From: Anaerolineae bacterium
Lineage (GTDB): Bacteria > Chloroflexota > Anaerolineae > J036 > Brachytrichaceae
DNA: 47,487 bases
Reading direction: 5' to 3'
Assembly: GCA_023511655.1 (NCBI GenBank)
Contig: JAIMBB010000009.1
Span: forward strand, 1 to 47,487
Below the pieces are notes generated by a model, which did no database searches, had not been told where the DNA came from, and saw only the letters and a list, made by a program, of their open reading frames with translations. The position numbers were made by a program, and so were the translations under genes. Positions 28,397 to 36,756 of this stretch are shown one piece after another (position 1 is the first letter of the stretch; every line of letters starts with the position of its first letter).

Positions 28397-31009
28397 CTAC
28401 GGCGTTAGCTCGAAGGGGATTCTGAGGGGATCAGCCTGGTTCGAAGTGATATCGCGAGCAACGCGGTGAGCATAAGCTTTGGCCTGGTCGTACGGCAGCC
28501 TGCCCCCCTGGTTTTTCAATGCCTCGAAGCGCTCCTCGCCCAACCTCTCTCGCGATTTCGCCAGAGCCTGCTCATATCCCACGCGAAACTGCGGCTCCAG
28601 CACCACGCCGGAGGTGGCGCACAAGGCTTCGACGATTCCCTGCAACTGCGCGAAGGCCTCGGCGAATCCGAGTAACCCGGACACACAGGCGATGCCATCC
28701 ATGGCGTATGCAGTTGCGTAGGCGCTGTCGGCCTGCTCGGCATAGCTCAACGCCTGGTCGAACAGCAAGAGGGCCTGCCCCCAGTCGCCTTTCAACTGAA
28801 TAGCGCGGGCGATGTTCTCCAGACAAATGGACGCCCCGCCTATGAAGTGGAGCTCCTTGGCCATCTTGAACGCGCGCAGGCAATGGTCAATCCCTTGATC
28901 CAACTGGCCGGCCAGCCAACACGATATGCCGATTAGCGCCAGGGTCTGCACCATATACGTTGGCTGACCGCTGCGTTCTGCCAGGATGAACAATCGGTCA
29001 TGCAGCAGGTGTCCTTTGTGATGCCGTCCGCGGCGGGTGTGGATCAGCAAAAGGCTATGCACCAGGTACCATGTGCCGTTCACGTCGCTCTCCGGATCGG
29101 TCGCGGCAAGCTGCTGGTTCAGCAAGTGTTCGATTTCATCCAGGATTTCCGGCTGGGTGGAAACGAATGCCAGCTCGTAGCTGAGCGTGGTCAGGATCGA
29201 GATGCGTTCGGCCGCGGTGGACACCGATGGGGACACGTTCACCTGGCGCAGAATGCTGTATAGCCAGTGCTGGGCTTCGCTCCACAGGCCCCGCGATATC
29301 CAGTAATTGGACATCGCCTTTGCCAATTTCGCCGCCAGGGGAATGTCTTGCCTCTCGTCCATCGCCCAATGTAACGCCGCATGAAAATCGGCCCGGTAAC
29401 GATCCATGATCTTGATCCGCTCCACATACGGCAAGCCATCCGAGCTGGCAGCTTGCCCGAACCGTTGAGCCAGTTCAAGCATGTAACGAGCGTGTCGCTC
29501 CATGAAGCGATCGCGCTCGCCGCTGGCGCGTAATTCTTCCAGCCCAAATTCGCGCAGGACCTTGAGCATGCCGAAGCAGACTTCATCATCCGCGGTGAAC
29601 TGGCGCAAGGCCAGGCCCTTCTCCACGAGCGTTTGCAGCAACGTGGTCACCAATGGACGCCCCCAACCCAGCGTGTGCGGAACTTCCGGAACGGGCCTGG
29701 CATGCTCCAATTGGTCATGGGCCCGATCGGCGGGCGCAACAGATGGAAGAACCGAAGGCGTATCGGCCAGGATCGCAGCGACGGCATCCACATCCACCCA
29801 ATCGGCGAACACGCTCAGCGCTTTGAACACAAGCCGATGCTCGAAGGAGAGCTGCTCATAGCTCCACGCGATCATCTCGCGGAGGCTATCAAAGCGCTGC
29901 GAATCGTCACGTTGGCCATAGCCTAGCTTGACGAGGTGCAGGCCCAATTGCGCGCGAAGCTTTCGAACCGGGATCAGGTTTATACAGGATGCCGCCATCT
30001 CGATGGCAAGAGGCAGCCCATCGAGCTCGCTGCATATCTGCACCACATCGTGTGCATTGCTCTCATTCAATCGGAAGGAAGGAACGATCGCCATCGCACG
30101 CTGCTCGAACAACTCGACGGCCGGGAAGGAGCGCAGCACCTCAAGGTTCACCTCATCGCGTTGTGACAGGGTCGGATAACGCAACGGCCGGACTTCGAAG
30201 CGCTGCTCGCCGTATACGTGCAAAGGCTCGCGGCTGGTCACCAACACCCTCAAGCCAGGTGCGAGGCCGAGCAGACGAACCACAATGGGCGTAGCATCGC
30301 GCAGATGTTCGAAGTTGTCTAACACCAACAATAGCTTGCGCGAGTGCAGATAGGAGACCAGATCGTTCGGGATGTCGTCGGCATTACCTCGCTCATCCAG
30401 GAGGGCGGAGGAAGCCGGACGGAGGTTCAACGCCAAGCGGATCGCTGAAATAACCTGATTGGGATGATTCAGTGGGGCAAGCGGCACGAACACCACTCCA
30501 TCCGCAAACAAATCGCCCGGCTCATCCTCCGTCATGCACGCCAGCGCCACTTCAACGGCCAGCCGCGTTTTACCCACACCTGGCGGGCCAATCAGGCTCA
30601 CCAGACGTGCTTTCGTGCGTTTCAGCAACGCGATCGCTTCGGCCAGTTCTTCCTGGCGCCCGATCAAAGGATTAAGAGGCGCGGGGGGTGGGTTGACCGG
30701 CCTGGGCTCTTCTATCGGCTGTTGAAGTGGCCTGCTCTCCTCCGGCACGAATGCTCGTAACAGATCCGCATCGCATGTGCCACGTCGCGCAAAGCCAACG
30801 AAGGCATCCAACTTATCCGGCGGCACGCCTAGCGCCTTCCCTAACATTAGAGACATGGTCTCAGAAGGCCGACGCTCGTTCGCCTCGACCTTCTTGATAG
30901 CGACGGGTGAATAGTTGATGCGACGCGCCAACGCTTCGCGCGTCAAGCCCAGGTTGCGCCGCCGCTGCTTGAGCCAGTCTCCAAACGTTGTAGAAACCAA
31001 TTTATGCAT
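28397..31009 (-). CDS. XRE-NB-ARC-TPR regulator (STAND NTPase)
   Basis: This 870-residue cytoplasmic protein has an N-terminal Cro/C1-type HTH (about 8-65; LGLTREALARRINYSPVAIKKVE). A STAND NTPase module follows with Walker A GPPGVGKT (141-148), Walker B LLLVLDNFEH (Asp231) and the sensor strand VLVTSRE (255-261), then helical TPR-like repeats to the end (about 500-860). STAND proteins act as ligand-triggered switches; fused to HTH they are transcription regulators of the AfsR/MalT/BTAD-like kind. It lies divergent from the CHAT/NB-ARC operon across 2.6 kb and could control it, which is inference. A very AT-rich leader (TTTTAAATTAAACTT) precedes the ATG with no Shine-Dalgarno sequence. Confidence 0.93.
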   Translation of the reverse strand: MHKLVSTTFGDWLKQRRRNLGLTREALARRINYSPVAIKKVEANERRPSETMSLMLGKALGVPPDKLDAFVGFARRGTCDADLLRAFVPEESRPLQQPIEEPRPVNPPPAPLNPLIGRQEELAEAIALLKRTKARLVSLIGPPGVGKTRLAVEVALACMTEDEPGDLFADGVVFVPLAPLNHPNQVISAIRLALNLRPASSALLDERGNADDIPNDLVSYLHSRKLLLVLDNFEHLRDATPIVVRLLGLAPGLRVLVTSREPLHVYGEQRFEVRPLRYPTLSQRDEVNLEVLRSFPAVELFEQRAMAIVPSFRLNESNAHDVVQICSELDGLPLAIEMAASCINLIPVRKLRAQLGLHLVKLGYGQRDDSQRFDSLREMIAWSYEQLSFEHRLVFKALSVFADWVDVDAVAAILADTPSVLPSVAPADRAHDQLEHARPVPEVPHTLGWGRPLVTTLLQTLVEKGLALRQFTADDEVCFGMLKVLREFGLEELRASGERDRFMERHARYMLELAQRFGQAASSDGLPYVERIKIMDRYRADFHAALHWAMDERQDIPLAAKLAKAMSNYWISRGLWSEAQHWLYSILRQVNVSPSVSTAAERISILTTLSYELAFVSTQPEILDEIEHLLNQQLAATDPESDVNGTWYLVHSLLLIHTRRGRHHKGHLLHDRLFILAERSGQPTYMVQTLALIGISCWLAGQLDQGIDHCLRAFKMAKELHFIGGASICLENIARAIQLKGDWGQALLLFDQALSYAEQADSAYATAYAMDGIACVSGLLGFAEAFAQLQGIVEALCATSGVVLEPQFRVGYEQALAKSRERLGEERFEALKNQGGRLPYDQAKAYAHRVARDITSNQADPLRIPFELTP

Positions 31010-31639
31010 AAGTTTAATTTAAAACGGTCAAATCGAATATTAATACATCGCACGCGATTTGCAAACACCATAACCGGGATATTTACCATAAAAAGCAACG
31101 GACACTTGTATCCTGGTTAGGAATAGAGCGCACCGGGCAGCGCAAGTTTGGAGCTGCTCACTAGACGACCAAGTGCATTCCACCGACCAAACGGCACGGT
31201 GCGCCTTATCCATGCGAGGCGTGCAGCGCGTCGCTTCGGGCACGGAACAGAACCCGTGCCCTGTGACGAGCTCCGAAAGCAGATCCGACTTGCTCCAATC
31301 ACTCTGCGCTAAAGCTGTGCGTCATCCGAGCGAAGTCTCGCGATCCTGGCCGGTTCGGCAAGCCGGAGCTGGGCCCTTCGAAGGGCGAGTCCGGTATTTC
31401 CCCTCACCAGGTAAGACGTTCAAAGGCTTCTTCGGAAACTGCCACCACGCAGCAATTGACGCGCTACTTCAAGATTCGCGGGCGTGAACAGAAGAGCGAC
31501 GCCGTGCGTATCCCCGGCTGTATCCGACCGATGCGGCTGGATTGCTGCCGCATGCAGTTTATCCAAGTGAAAGGCAATGCATTGCGCTTCGCAGATCGCG
31601 AGGGCAAGGCCTTTGGCCAGAGGGAGGGATGCAAACAAA
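31010..31639. other. Spacer without recognised genes
   Basis: The first 80 bases are AT-rich and probably hold the promoter of the XRE-NB-ARC gene (a TATTAAT string on the minus strand near 31040). The rest contains only short frames with protein-unlike composition, several overlapping in both directions. Strings such as CCGAGCGAAGTCTCG resemble spacer sequence rather than coding sequence. Confidence 0.4.
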
Positions 31640-31900
31640 ATGCGAGCGATAACAATGAAAGACGAACGCGCGGTTGTCACAGAACATCGGTCATTGCGCG
31701 AGGGGAAGCACCGAACACAACCGCAGCCCAGGTTCTGGCATTGCAGCACATGCGGAGAGGCCTGGATCGGTCACAGCGAGATTTGCCCCGTTTGCGGGTG
31801 CGGGTCCGTCAACGAGGTCAGCGTCTCACCCAACAGGCGGTCGGGGGACTACCTGGATGCTCTCCTTGCCGATCAAGAAATGCTGTTCGCCCTCTCATGA
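31640..31900 (+). CDS. Small zinc-ribbon protein
   Basis: This 86-residue protein has a clear rubredoxin-like knuckle pair: Cys35-x2-Cys38 and Cys49-x2-Cys52 (WHCSTCGEAW ... CPVCGCGS). The CPVCG pattern is typical of zinc ribbons in small adaptor or nucleic-acid-binding proteins. The start is uncertain: the frame is open from 31577. ATG 31640 has GAGGGAGG about 12 bases upstream and ATG 31655 is an alternative. No family name can be given. It lies in otherwise sparse DNA between the XRE-NB-ARC regulator and the CHAT operon. Confidence 0.55.
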   Translation: MRAITMKDERAVVTEHRSLREGKHRTQPQPRFWHCSTCGEAWIGHSEICPVCGCGSVNEVSVSPNRRSGDYLDALLADQEMLFALS

Positions 31901-32034
31901 GGAGGCTCGTGCCACATCACAGTTGCGCGGCAGTCCGATGGGCCTCCCGGAGGATGCGACGATTCGAAGCACACCGCGATGCATTTCGTTGCTCTTGTGA
32001 TAAAGCAAGAGCGACCAACTGGGGTTACAGACCG

Positions 32035-32448
32035 ATGCTTACCAACGTTGACTTCAAAGATTCAAGCCCAATCAGCTCACACCACTTCGCGCCGCATGCG
32101 TTGTCTTGGGACGCTGTGGGGCAAACCACATATCCGCGCAAGCCGGCGATTCCAGCAAACAGCAGCCGGAGCAAGCGCAGCCAGGACACGCAATGGTCCA
32201 AGATCGTTCACCGCGTTGACTATCTCTGGCTGGAGGGCGCCAGAGACGCCCGCCGCTTCGCCAGGTTTGCACCTGAAACGGATGCGCGCTGCGCCTCGTG
32301 CGGCCAGCGCTGGGAAGATCCTCTCATCGAACGCTGCCTGGTCGCATCGGGCAGGCAAGCGGTCACCCTGAGCGAGTCCTGTCGAAAGCACGTCGTACAA
32401 GCTCTGCTGGCGCATACCGCGTCCGCTTCGCAGCGGATCGAATCATGA
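32035..32448 (+). CDS. Hypothetical Cys-containing protein
   Basis: A 137-residue frame from ATG 32035. The C-terminal half has regular codon use and a CASCG knuckle (Cys86, Cys89) with further Cys101 and Cys116, possibly a metal site. The N-terminal half is Ser/Pro/Arg-rich and less convincing. The frame is open upstream to 31456, but that part overlaps the zinc-ribbon gene in another phase. Part of the 3' end resembles spacer repeats (CCTGAGCGAGTC). No clear ribosome binding site. Confidence 0.3.
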   Translation: MLTNVDFKDSSPISSHHFAPHALSWDAVGQTTYPRKPAIPANSSRSKRSQDTQWSKIVHRVDYLWLEGARDARRFARFAPETDARCASCGQRWEDPLIERCLVASGRQAVTLSESCRKHVVQALLAHTASASQRIES

Positions 32449-32476
32449 ATCCGCACACCATGAGGCAATACTAACG

Positions 32477-32677
32477 ATGTTCGACACTTATTCCTTTCAC
32501 CTGCTCATGCGACGCCGAATTCGCCTTGCCATAGTGGCACTGACGCTCATGCTGTCGGTGATGGTGGGAATGTTGACCACCCACAACCGGCTGGACTTAC
32601 CATCTCCTGCGGATAGCGTCGAAGTTAACATCGCCGTGCGGGTGTTGGGCCACACCGGGGGGCGACAATCCCAGTGA
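32477..32677 (+). CDS. Short leader- or membrane-peptide gene
   Basis: This 66-residue frame has a basic N-region (MRRRIRL) and a hydrophobic stretch (about 18-33; AIVALTLMLSVMVGML), then a short polar tail. This is the layout of a small exported peptide or single-pass membrane protein. A weak GAGG lies 11 bases before the ATG. No homologue is recognised. It is one of two such peptide genes in this spacer. Confidence 0.35.
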   Translation: MFDTYSFHLLMRRRIRLAIVALTLMLSVMVGMLTTHNRLDLPSPADSVEVNIAVRVLGHTGGRQSQ

Positions 32678-33016
32678 GCCAATCAACTTCGCGGCCTGCC
32701 ATCCGTCTCTGAGGCGACTTTGCACCCCGAAGCTGCGACATTGTTCTGCAAGCGAAAATCACACCAGAATAATGTCGCAGCTCAGACAATACCTCCTGCA
32801 AACACTGTGCACAAGCACAAGCGAGTCATCCATCCAACCCAACAAAGCTGTTTTGTTATTGTCAGTCGCAAAAACCTTCTTCGCCGTCAACTTCTCTGAA
32901 CACTTCAAGAATATTGTCACACCGGACAGACCGAAAAGAAATTTTGTTGCGTTCATGTTGTGTGAGTGATATGGCGGGAGCACCGCCAGATCGCACAACT
33001 TTATGGAGGCAACAAA
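32678..33016. other. AT-richer spacer with large hairpin
   Basis: Base composition drops below its surroundings, suggesting foreign origin. It contains the 18-bp hairpin at 32731-32782. A 65-residue frame at 32772-32969 has no ribosome binding site and starts inside the hairpin, so it is not called as a gene. Confidence 0.4.
32731..32782 (+). other. 18-bp RNA-type hairpin
   Basis: AGCTGCGACATTGTTCTG (32731-32748) pairs with CAGAATAATGTCGCAGCT (32765-32782) around a 16-nt loop. The only non-Watson-Crick position is a G-U pair in the plus-strand RNA (G32743 with T32770), which would be A-C in the minus-strand RNA. This favours a plus-strand transcript structure. No T tract follows, so it may be an attenuator, a processed RNA or an old element end. 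Confidence 0.6.
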
Positions 33017-33172
33017 ATGATACGCAACATTCTAAATCACCGAAAGAGCATCGCAGCTTTACTTATGACTATCATCTTAGGGACATCATTCTTCCTTCCG
33101 GTGGCAAACGCCCATGCAGGCGGCAGTTATAGAACTGACTGCTGCATCGCGCGACCGCCTGGGCCCGATTAG
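33017..33172 (+). CDS. Small secreted Cys-Cys peptide
   Basis: The 51-residue product has a textbook signal peptide: basic start (MIRNILNHRK), hydrophobic core (about 12-29) and an AHA cleavage site at residues 32-34. A mature tail of 17 residues (GGSYRTDCCIARPPGPD) follows, with adjacent cysteines 42 and 43. GGAGG lies 7 bases before the ATG, one of the best ribosome binding sites in the region. Tandem hairpins follow at 33195-33261. No family is recognised; it could be a signal peptide pheromone, a small toxin-like peptide or a truncated gene. Confidence 0.55.
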   Translation: MIRNILNHRKSIAALLMTIILGTSFFLPVANAHAGGSYRTDCCIARPPGPD

Positions 33173-33194
33173 ACATGACGTAACGATTGCCTCG

Positions 33195-33216
33195 GCGCTG
33201 CTTCGGTGGGCAGCGC
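33195..33216 (+). other. 7-bp hairpin after the peptide gene
   Basis: GCGCTGC and GCAGCGC flank TTCGGTGG. It is the first of two hairpins just after the peptide gene and may serve as its 3' end. No T tract. Confidence 0.45.
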
Positions 33217-33223
33217 ATTGCGA

Positions 33224-33261
33224 AACGGTGCAACGGTGCTCCCCCTCACTGTTGCACCGTT
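33224..33261 (+). other. 11-bp hairpin after the peptide gene
   Basis: AACGGTGCAAC and its exact reverse complement GTTGCACCGTT flank a 16-nt C-rich loop. Directly behind stands a second short palindrome, GTTCAATGAAC. The pair could stop or protect the peptide transcript, or bind a regulator in front of the CHAT operon. Confidence 0.55.
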
Positions 33262-33655
33262 CAATGAACGAATCCCGCTCCGCTCGCGTTTTAGTAGCGG
33301 AATCGGCGCTGTCCACCGGTTATCGTCATCGTTTCAATCGGTGATTCGCCCGTCTGGGCACTGACAGAACGAGGGGGAATAACAAGGATGGGGGATCAAG
33401 GCCTCAATTGCCGCTAGGTGAATTCGGCACAGGGCGTTCGTCCTGCATCAGCATCGAGCTCATTGCAACCCAGATGGGTCGTCAGTGCGCTTCGTTGTTC
33501 AGCGTCCGACTCTCAATATGATGCCACGGCTTGCGAGCTGACTCGATGATCAGCCCGGCTTAGCCCATGAGGGATTATGGTTGCCGTATGATTGCTCAAT
33601 GCGAAGCGCTACCCCGCCCCCATCCTGGTAATTCTCCTCTCCAAGGCGCCGACTT
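33262..33655. other. Upstream region of the CHAT operon
   Basis: About 390 bases without a supported gene. A TATGAT box at 33587-33592 could be a -10 element for the CHAT gene, but no matching -35 is seen. Nothing else stands out. Confidence 0.35.
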
Positions 33656-36379
33656 ATGAATGACACACAAATCCGTTCATCCGCAGCCTCGAAGGTGGAT
33701 GGCATGCCGTCCCATCCATCTGCTGCGGCGCAGAGTGCTGTAGCGCAGAGTGAGAAGATCCAGGCCCTCCAACGCAGCGCCAACGATACGAGCATAGATG
33801 ATCTGCGAAGCTATCTGAGCGAATCGCCAGGACAAGAGCACATTCGCTTTCACCGCATACTAGCGAGCGCCCAAGCCACACGCGACCTTGCGCTGATACG
33901 GCGCTTGTTGTCCATCGTCGAGCCATTGCTGCCTGACCATCCGGTTCTCAGGCAATGGTATGTCCACACACTGGGTTACCTGGCGCTGGAAGCCGATAAT
34001 CAGATCGAGCAAGCAGCCACCTATCAGCAATCGCTGCTCGCCGAGGGCGCCGCGCTAGATCCCGATTTGCAAGGTCGCGTGCTGATCGAACTGGGCGCGA
34101 TCTACGAACGATTAGACCGCTGGGATAAGGCGCTGCGCTGTTACGAAGATTGTTTAATCCTCTACGAAGCACGAGGCAACCAGGCCGCCCTAGCCGTCAC
34201 CTTGTGCAATATGGCCATTCTCCACTACAAGGCGCAGAACTACGCGGCTGCGGTCGAGCGCGCCCGGCGAAGCATCGAACTGCTGGAGCAAAGTCAGGAC
34301 AGCCCCTCGAAGCGCCAGGCGCTGTGCGCGGTGTGGAGTCAACTCGGCGAAACGTACCTGCGGCAAGGGAAACTAAGCGAAGCGGAGGCAGCGCTCAACA
34401 ATTCGGTGGCTATCTGCGAGCGATCCAATCGTCACTTTTGTCAGGGTGTGCCCTATGACAACCTCGGCCACGTATACAGGTTGATGGGCCAATTCGACAA
34501 GGCCGAGCGGTACTATCAATTGGCTCGCACGGTCTCCAACGAACTCGGCAACATCCGGGACGCTGCCGAAGCCACCTACGGACTTGGGTTACTCAAGATG
34601 CAATCGGGCGAGGCAGCGTGGGATGCCCTCGCCCTCTTCGATCAGGCGCTGGAGGCTGCCAACGCGAGCGACAACTACGAGCTGGCCATTCAGGTTCACC
34701 TGAGACGAGCCGATCTGTACGAGCGTGCCGGGCAAATGGAGAGCGCGCTGAGCGAGACCGAACGCGCCGTGACCATGGTCGAATCGCTGCGTGCCAATAT
34801 CGCGCTGCCCGAGGATCGCCTGCGCATGACCGCTGCACGAGCGGAAGCATACGAACAGGCGGTAGGAAGGCTCTACCGAGCCTACCGAGAAGCAGCGAAT
34901 TACAACAAACGAACGCCCGAACTCGCGCGCGCCTTTCGTTATGCGGAGATGTCCAAATCCCGCGCGCTGATCGAAATGCTCACCGGTCGGCCGGTGCGGC
35001 CGCCCACAAACGTGCCGCAGGCGTGGTTGGATCAGCAGGCCGAACTCCGACAGGCCCTGCACGGGCTCTACCGAAATTCACGGGCCAACGCCGCGCAAAT
35101 TGAGAAGCTGGAAGCGCAACTCAATCGGTTACGCGAACGCATTCGCCTGCGAGCCGCCGAATTCGAATCATTCAACACCGTAGACCCGCTGGCTTTGGAG
35201 GACGCGCAGGCGCGCATGCCGGATGACGCCGTGTTGTTGGAATACTTCGCATCGGGCGACGACCTGTTGACGTTCGTGGTCACGTCGCGCGACGCCCAAA
35301 TCGTGCCCGCAGCGCTGAAGCCGAGGGAACTCCAACGCGCCTTCACTCAGCTGGACGATCGGTTCGGACCTGTGCACGGCGTGATGCCGGATGTGCATCG
35401 GCGCCTGAGCCAGCCATGGATGTTGAACAAGCTATACCAGCGACTGATCGAACCGCTGGGTTCGACGGTGACTGAAGCGCGGACGTTGTGCATCGTGCCA
35501 CACGGCATGCTGCACTACATTCCCTTCCACGCTTTGTATCGCCGGCCGACCACCTCGAACGCACCAGCCCAATTTTTGGCCTTTCATGATGGCGATCGCG
35601 GGGAACCTCGCGAAATTATCTATGCCCCCAGCGCGACGGTGTTGTTCGACTATTGCCAAAGCAAACCGATCTCGACGCAGAAAGGCTGTTTGACGCTGGG
35701 CTACAACGGCGCGACGCTCATCCACGCCGAAGCGGAAGCGCGGGCGGTTGCCGATGTCGTCGGCGGCACATGTAAGGTAGGACTGGAAGCCACGCGCAGC
35801 GCCCTGTTCAACGAAGGACCCCGCTATCGCTATCTCCATTTGTCTTGTCACGGCTGGTTCAATTCGGTCTGGTCCACCGCCTCGGCGCTCGCGATGGCAG
35901 ATGGCGAGCTCGACGTCGCCGATGTGCTGCAGCACCTGCGGCTGGATGCCGAACTGGTGAGCCTGAGTGCGTGCGAGACCGGACGGAGTCAGGTGTTGCG
36001 CGGGGACGAATTAATCGGCATGACGAGGGCTTTCCTGTATGCCGGCTCTCCGTCGGTGATCGTCAGCCAGTGGTTGATAGACGACTTGTCGTCGTGCATG
36101 TTCATGAGGCATTTTTACCAGAAGCTGATGCACAGCAGCGATCGACTGAAAGCAAGGGCGGTCGGCCAGGCGCAGTATTTCATCAAGAACCTGAGCCTGG
36201 ATGCGCTTCATGAGATGATGATCGAACGAGGCATCGAACGGCGCGACGTTGACTGGCAACTCAAGGCACTCGCCTATGCAGCAGGCTTCGACGACCTCAA
36301 ACAGTTGCGCGGTCATGAACGCCTGTTCGACCATCCTTACTACTGGGCCGCTTTCTTCATTATCGGAGACCGCTTATAG
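33656..36379 (+). CDS. TPR-CHAT protease
   Basis: This 907-residue protein has about ten TPR-like helical repeats (about 80-400; for example GRVLIELGAIYERLDRWDKA), a helical linker (about 410-510) and a C-terminal CHAT domain (about 600-905). CHAT is a caspase-like cysteine protease fold: His732 in LSCHGW and Cys773 in SACETG form the dyad with normal spacing, and the GMTRAFLYAG motif follows. TPR-CHAT proteins are known effectors, as in gasdermin activation and the Craspase-type CRISPR protease. No signal peptide, so it is cytoplasmic. It is the first gene of a three-gene operon; the next gene starts 11 bases after its stop. Confidence 0.95.
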   Translation: MNDTQIRSSAASKVDGMPSHPSAAAQSAVAQSEKIQALQRSANDTSIDDLRSYLSESPGQEHIRFHRILASAQATRDLALIRRLLSIVEPLLPDHPVLRQWYVHTLGYLALEADNQIEQAATYQQSLLAEGAALDPDLQGRVLIELGAIYERLDRWDKALRCYEDCLILYEARGNQAALAVTLCNMAILHYKAQNYAAAVERARRSIELLEQSQDSPSKRQALCAVWSQLGETYLRQGKLSEAEAALNNSVAICERSNRHFCQGVPYDNLGHVYRLMGQFDKAERYYQLARTVSNELGNIRDAAEATYGLGLLKMQSGEAAWDALALFDQALEAANASDNYELAIQVHLRRADLYERAGQMESALSETERAVTMVESLRANIALPEDRLRMTAARAEAYEQAVGRLYRAYREAANYNKRTPELARAFRYAEMSKSRALIEMLTGRPVRPPTNVPQAWLDQQAELRQALHGLYRNSRANAAQIEKLEAQLNRLRERIRLRAAEFESFNTVDPLALEDAQARMPDDAVLLEYFASGDDLLTFVVTSRDAQIVPAALKPRELQRAFTQLDDRFGPVHGVMPDVHRRLSQPWMLNKLYQRLIEPLGSTVTEARTLCIVPHGMLHYIPFHALYRRPTTSNAPAQFLAFHDGDRGEPREIIYAPSATVLFDYCQSKPISTQKGCLTLGYNGATLIHAEAEARAVADVVGGTCKVGLEATRSALFNEGPRYRYLHLSCHGWFNSVWSTASALAMADGELDVADVLQHLRLDAELVSLSACETGRSQVLRGDELIGMTRAFLYAGSPSVIVSQWLIDDLSSCMFMRHFYQKLMHSSDRLKARAVGQAQYFIKNLSLDALHEMMIERGIERRDVDWQLKALAYAAGFDDLKQLRGHERLFDHPYYWAAFFIIGDRL

Positions 36380-36390
36380 GGAGGTTTGTC

Positions 36391-36756
36391 ATGGACGCAG
36401 GAAATATAGTCTTACTCGTTGCTATCGTTCTGATCGTCGCGCTCATCACCTATGTGGTGTGGCGCAATCACAAGGTGAAGACATCGCTGGGATTGGGTCC
36501 GATCAACATCAACCTCGACACGGAGCGTGCGATCGAACGTCCAACACACAAGCCATCCGCCACGTCGAAGACGGCGTCGCCAAGCGCATACCCGGCCGCG
36601 CGTTTGTTGGTGGGCAACGTTCAACTCTCCAAGGTGACCAACGAAGGCGCCGGGGGTGATGCGGAGATCAAGGCGGGCGACGTGACACGTTCCACGATCA
36701 TCAATACAGCCGGCATCGCAACGGGCAGGACGAGGATTGGAAAGCCGGACGTGTGA
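36391..36756 (+). CDS. Small single-pass membrane protein of the CHAT/NB-ARC operon
   Basis: The 121-residue product has an N-terminal membrane helix (about 5-24; IVLLVAIVLIVALITYVVW), a basic stop-transfer, a linker, and a C-terminal Gly/Thr/Ile-rich beta region (LLVGNVQLSKVTNEG, then INTAGIATGRTRIG). GGGAGG stands 6-10 bases before the ATG. Its TGA overlaps the GTG start of the NB-ARC gene (GTGA), so the two are translationally coupled. The family is unknown. The beta tail resembles the short segment after the membrane helix of the next protein (ILNSSVCNIAGNYTEVEVKN), so both may share an oligomerising or recruiting element. Confidence 0.85.
   Translation: MDAGNIVLLVAIVLIVALITYVVWRNHKVKTSLGLGPININLDTERAIERPTHKPSATSKTASPSAYPAARLLVGNVQLSKVTNEGAGGDAEIKAGDVTRSTIINTAGIATGRTRIGKPDV

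Noticed and set aside
31456-32034. N-terminal part of a 330-codon frame in the spacer
   Set aside because: Arg-rich, no ribosome binding site, overlaps the zinc-ribbon gene in another phase; only the part after 32035 was kept, at low confidence.
32772-32969. 65-codon frame in AT-richer spacer
   Set aside because: Starts within the large hairpin, no ribosome binding site, no recognisable pattern.
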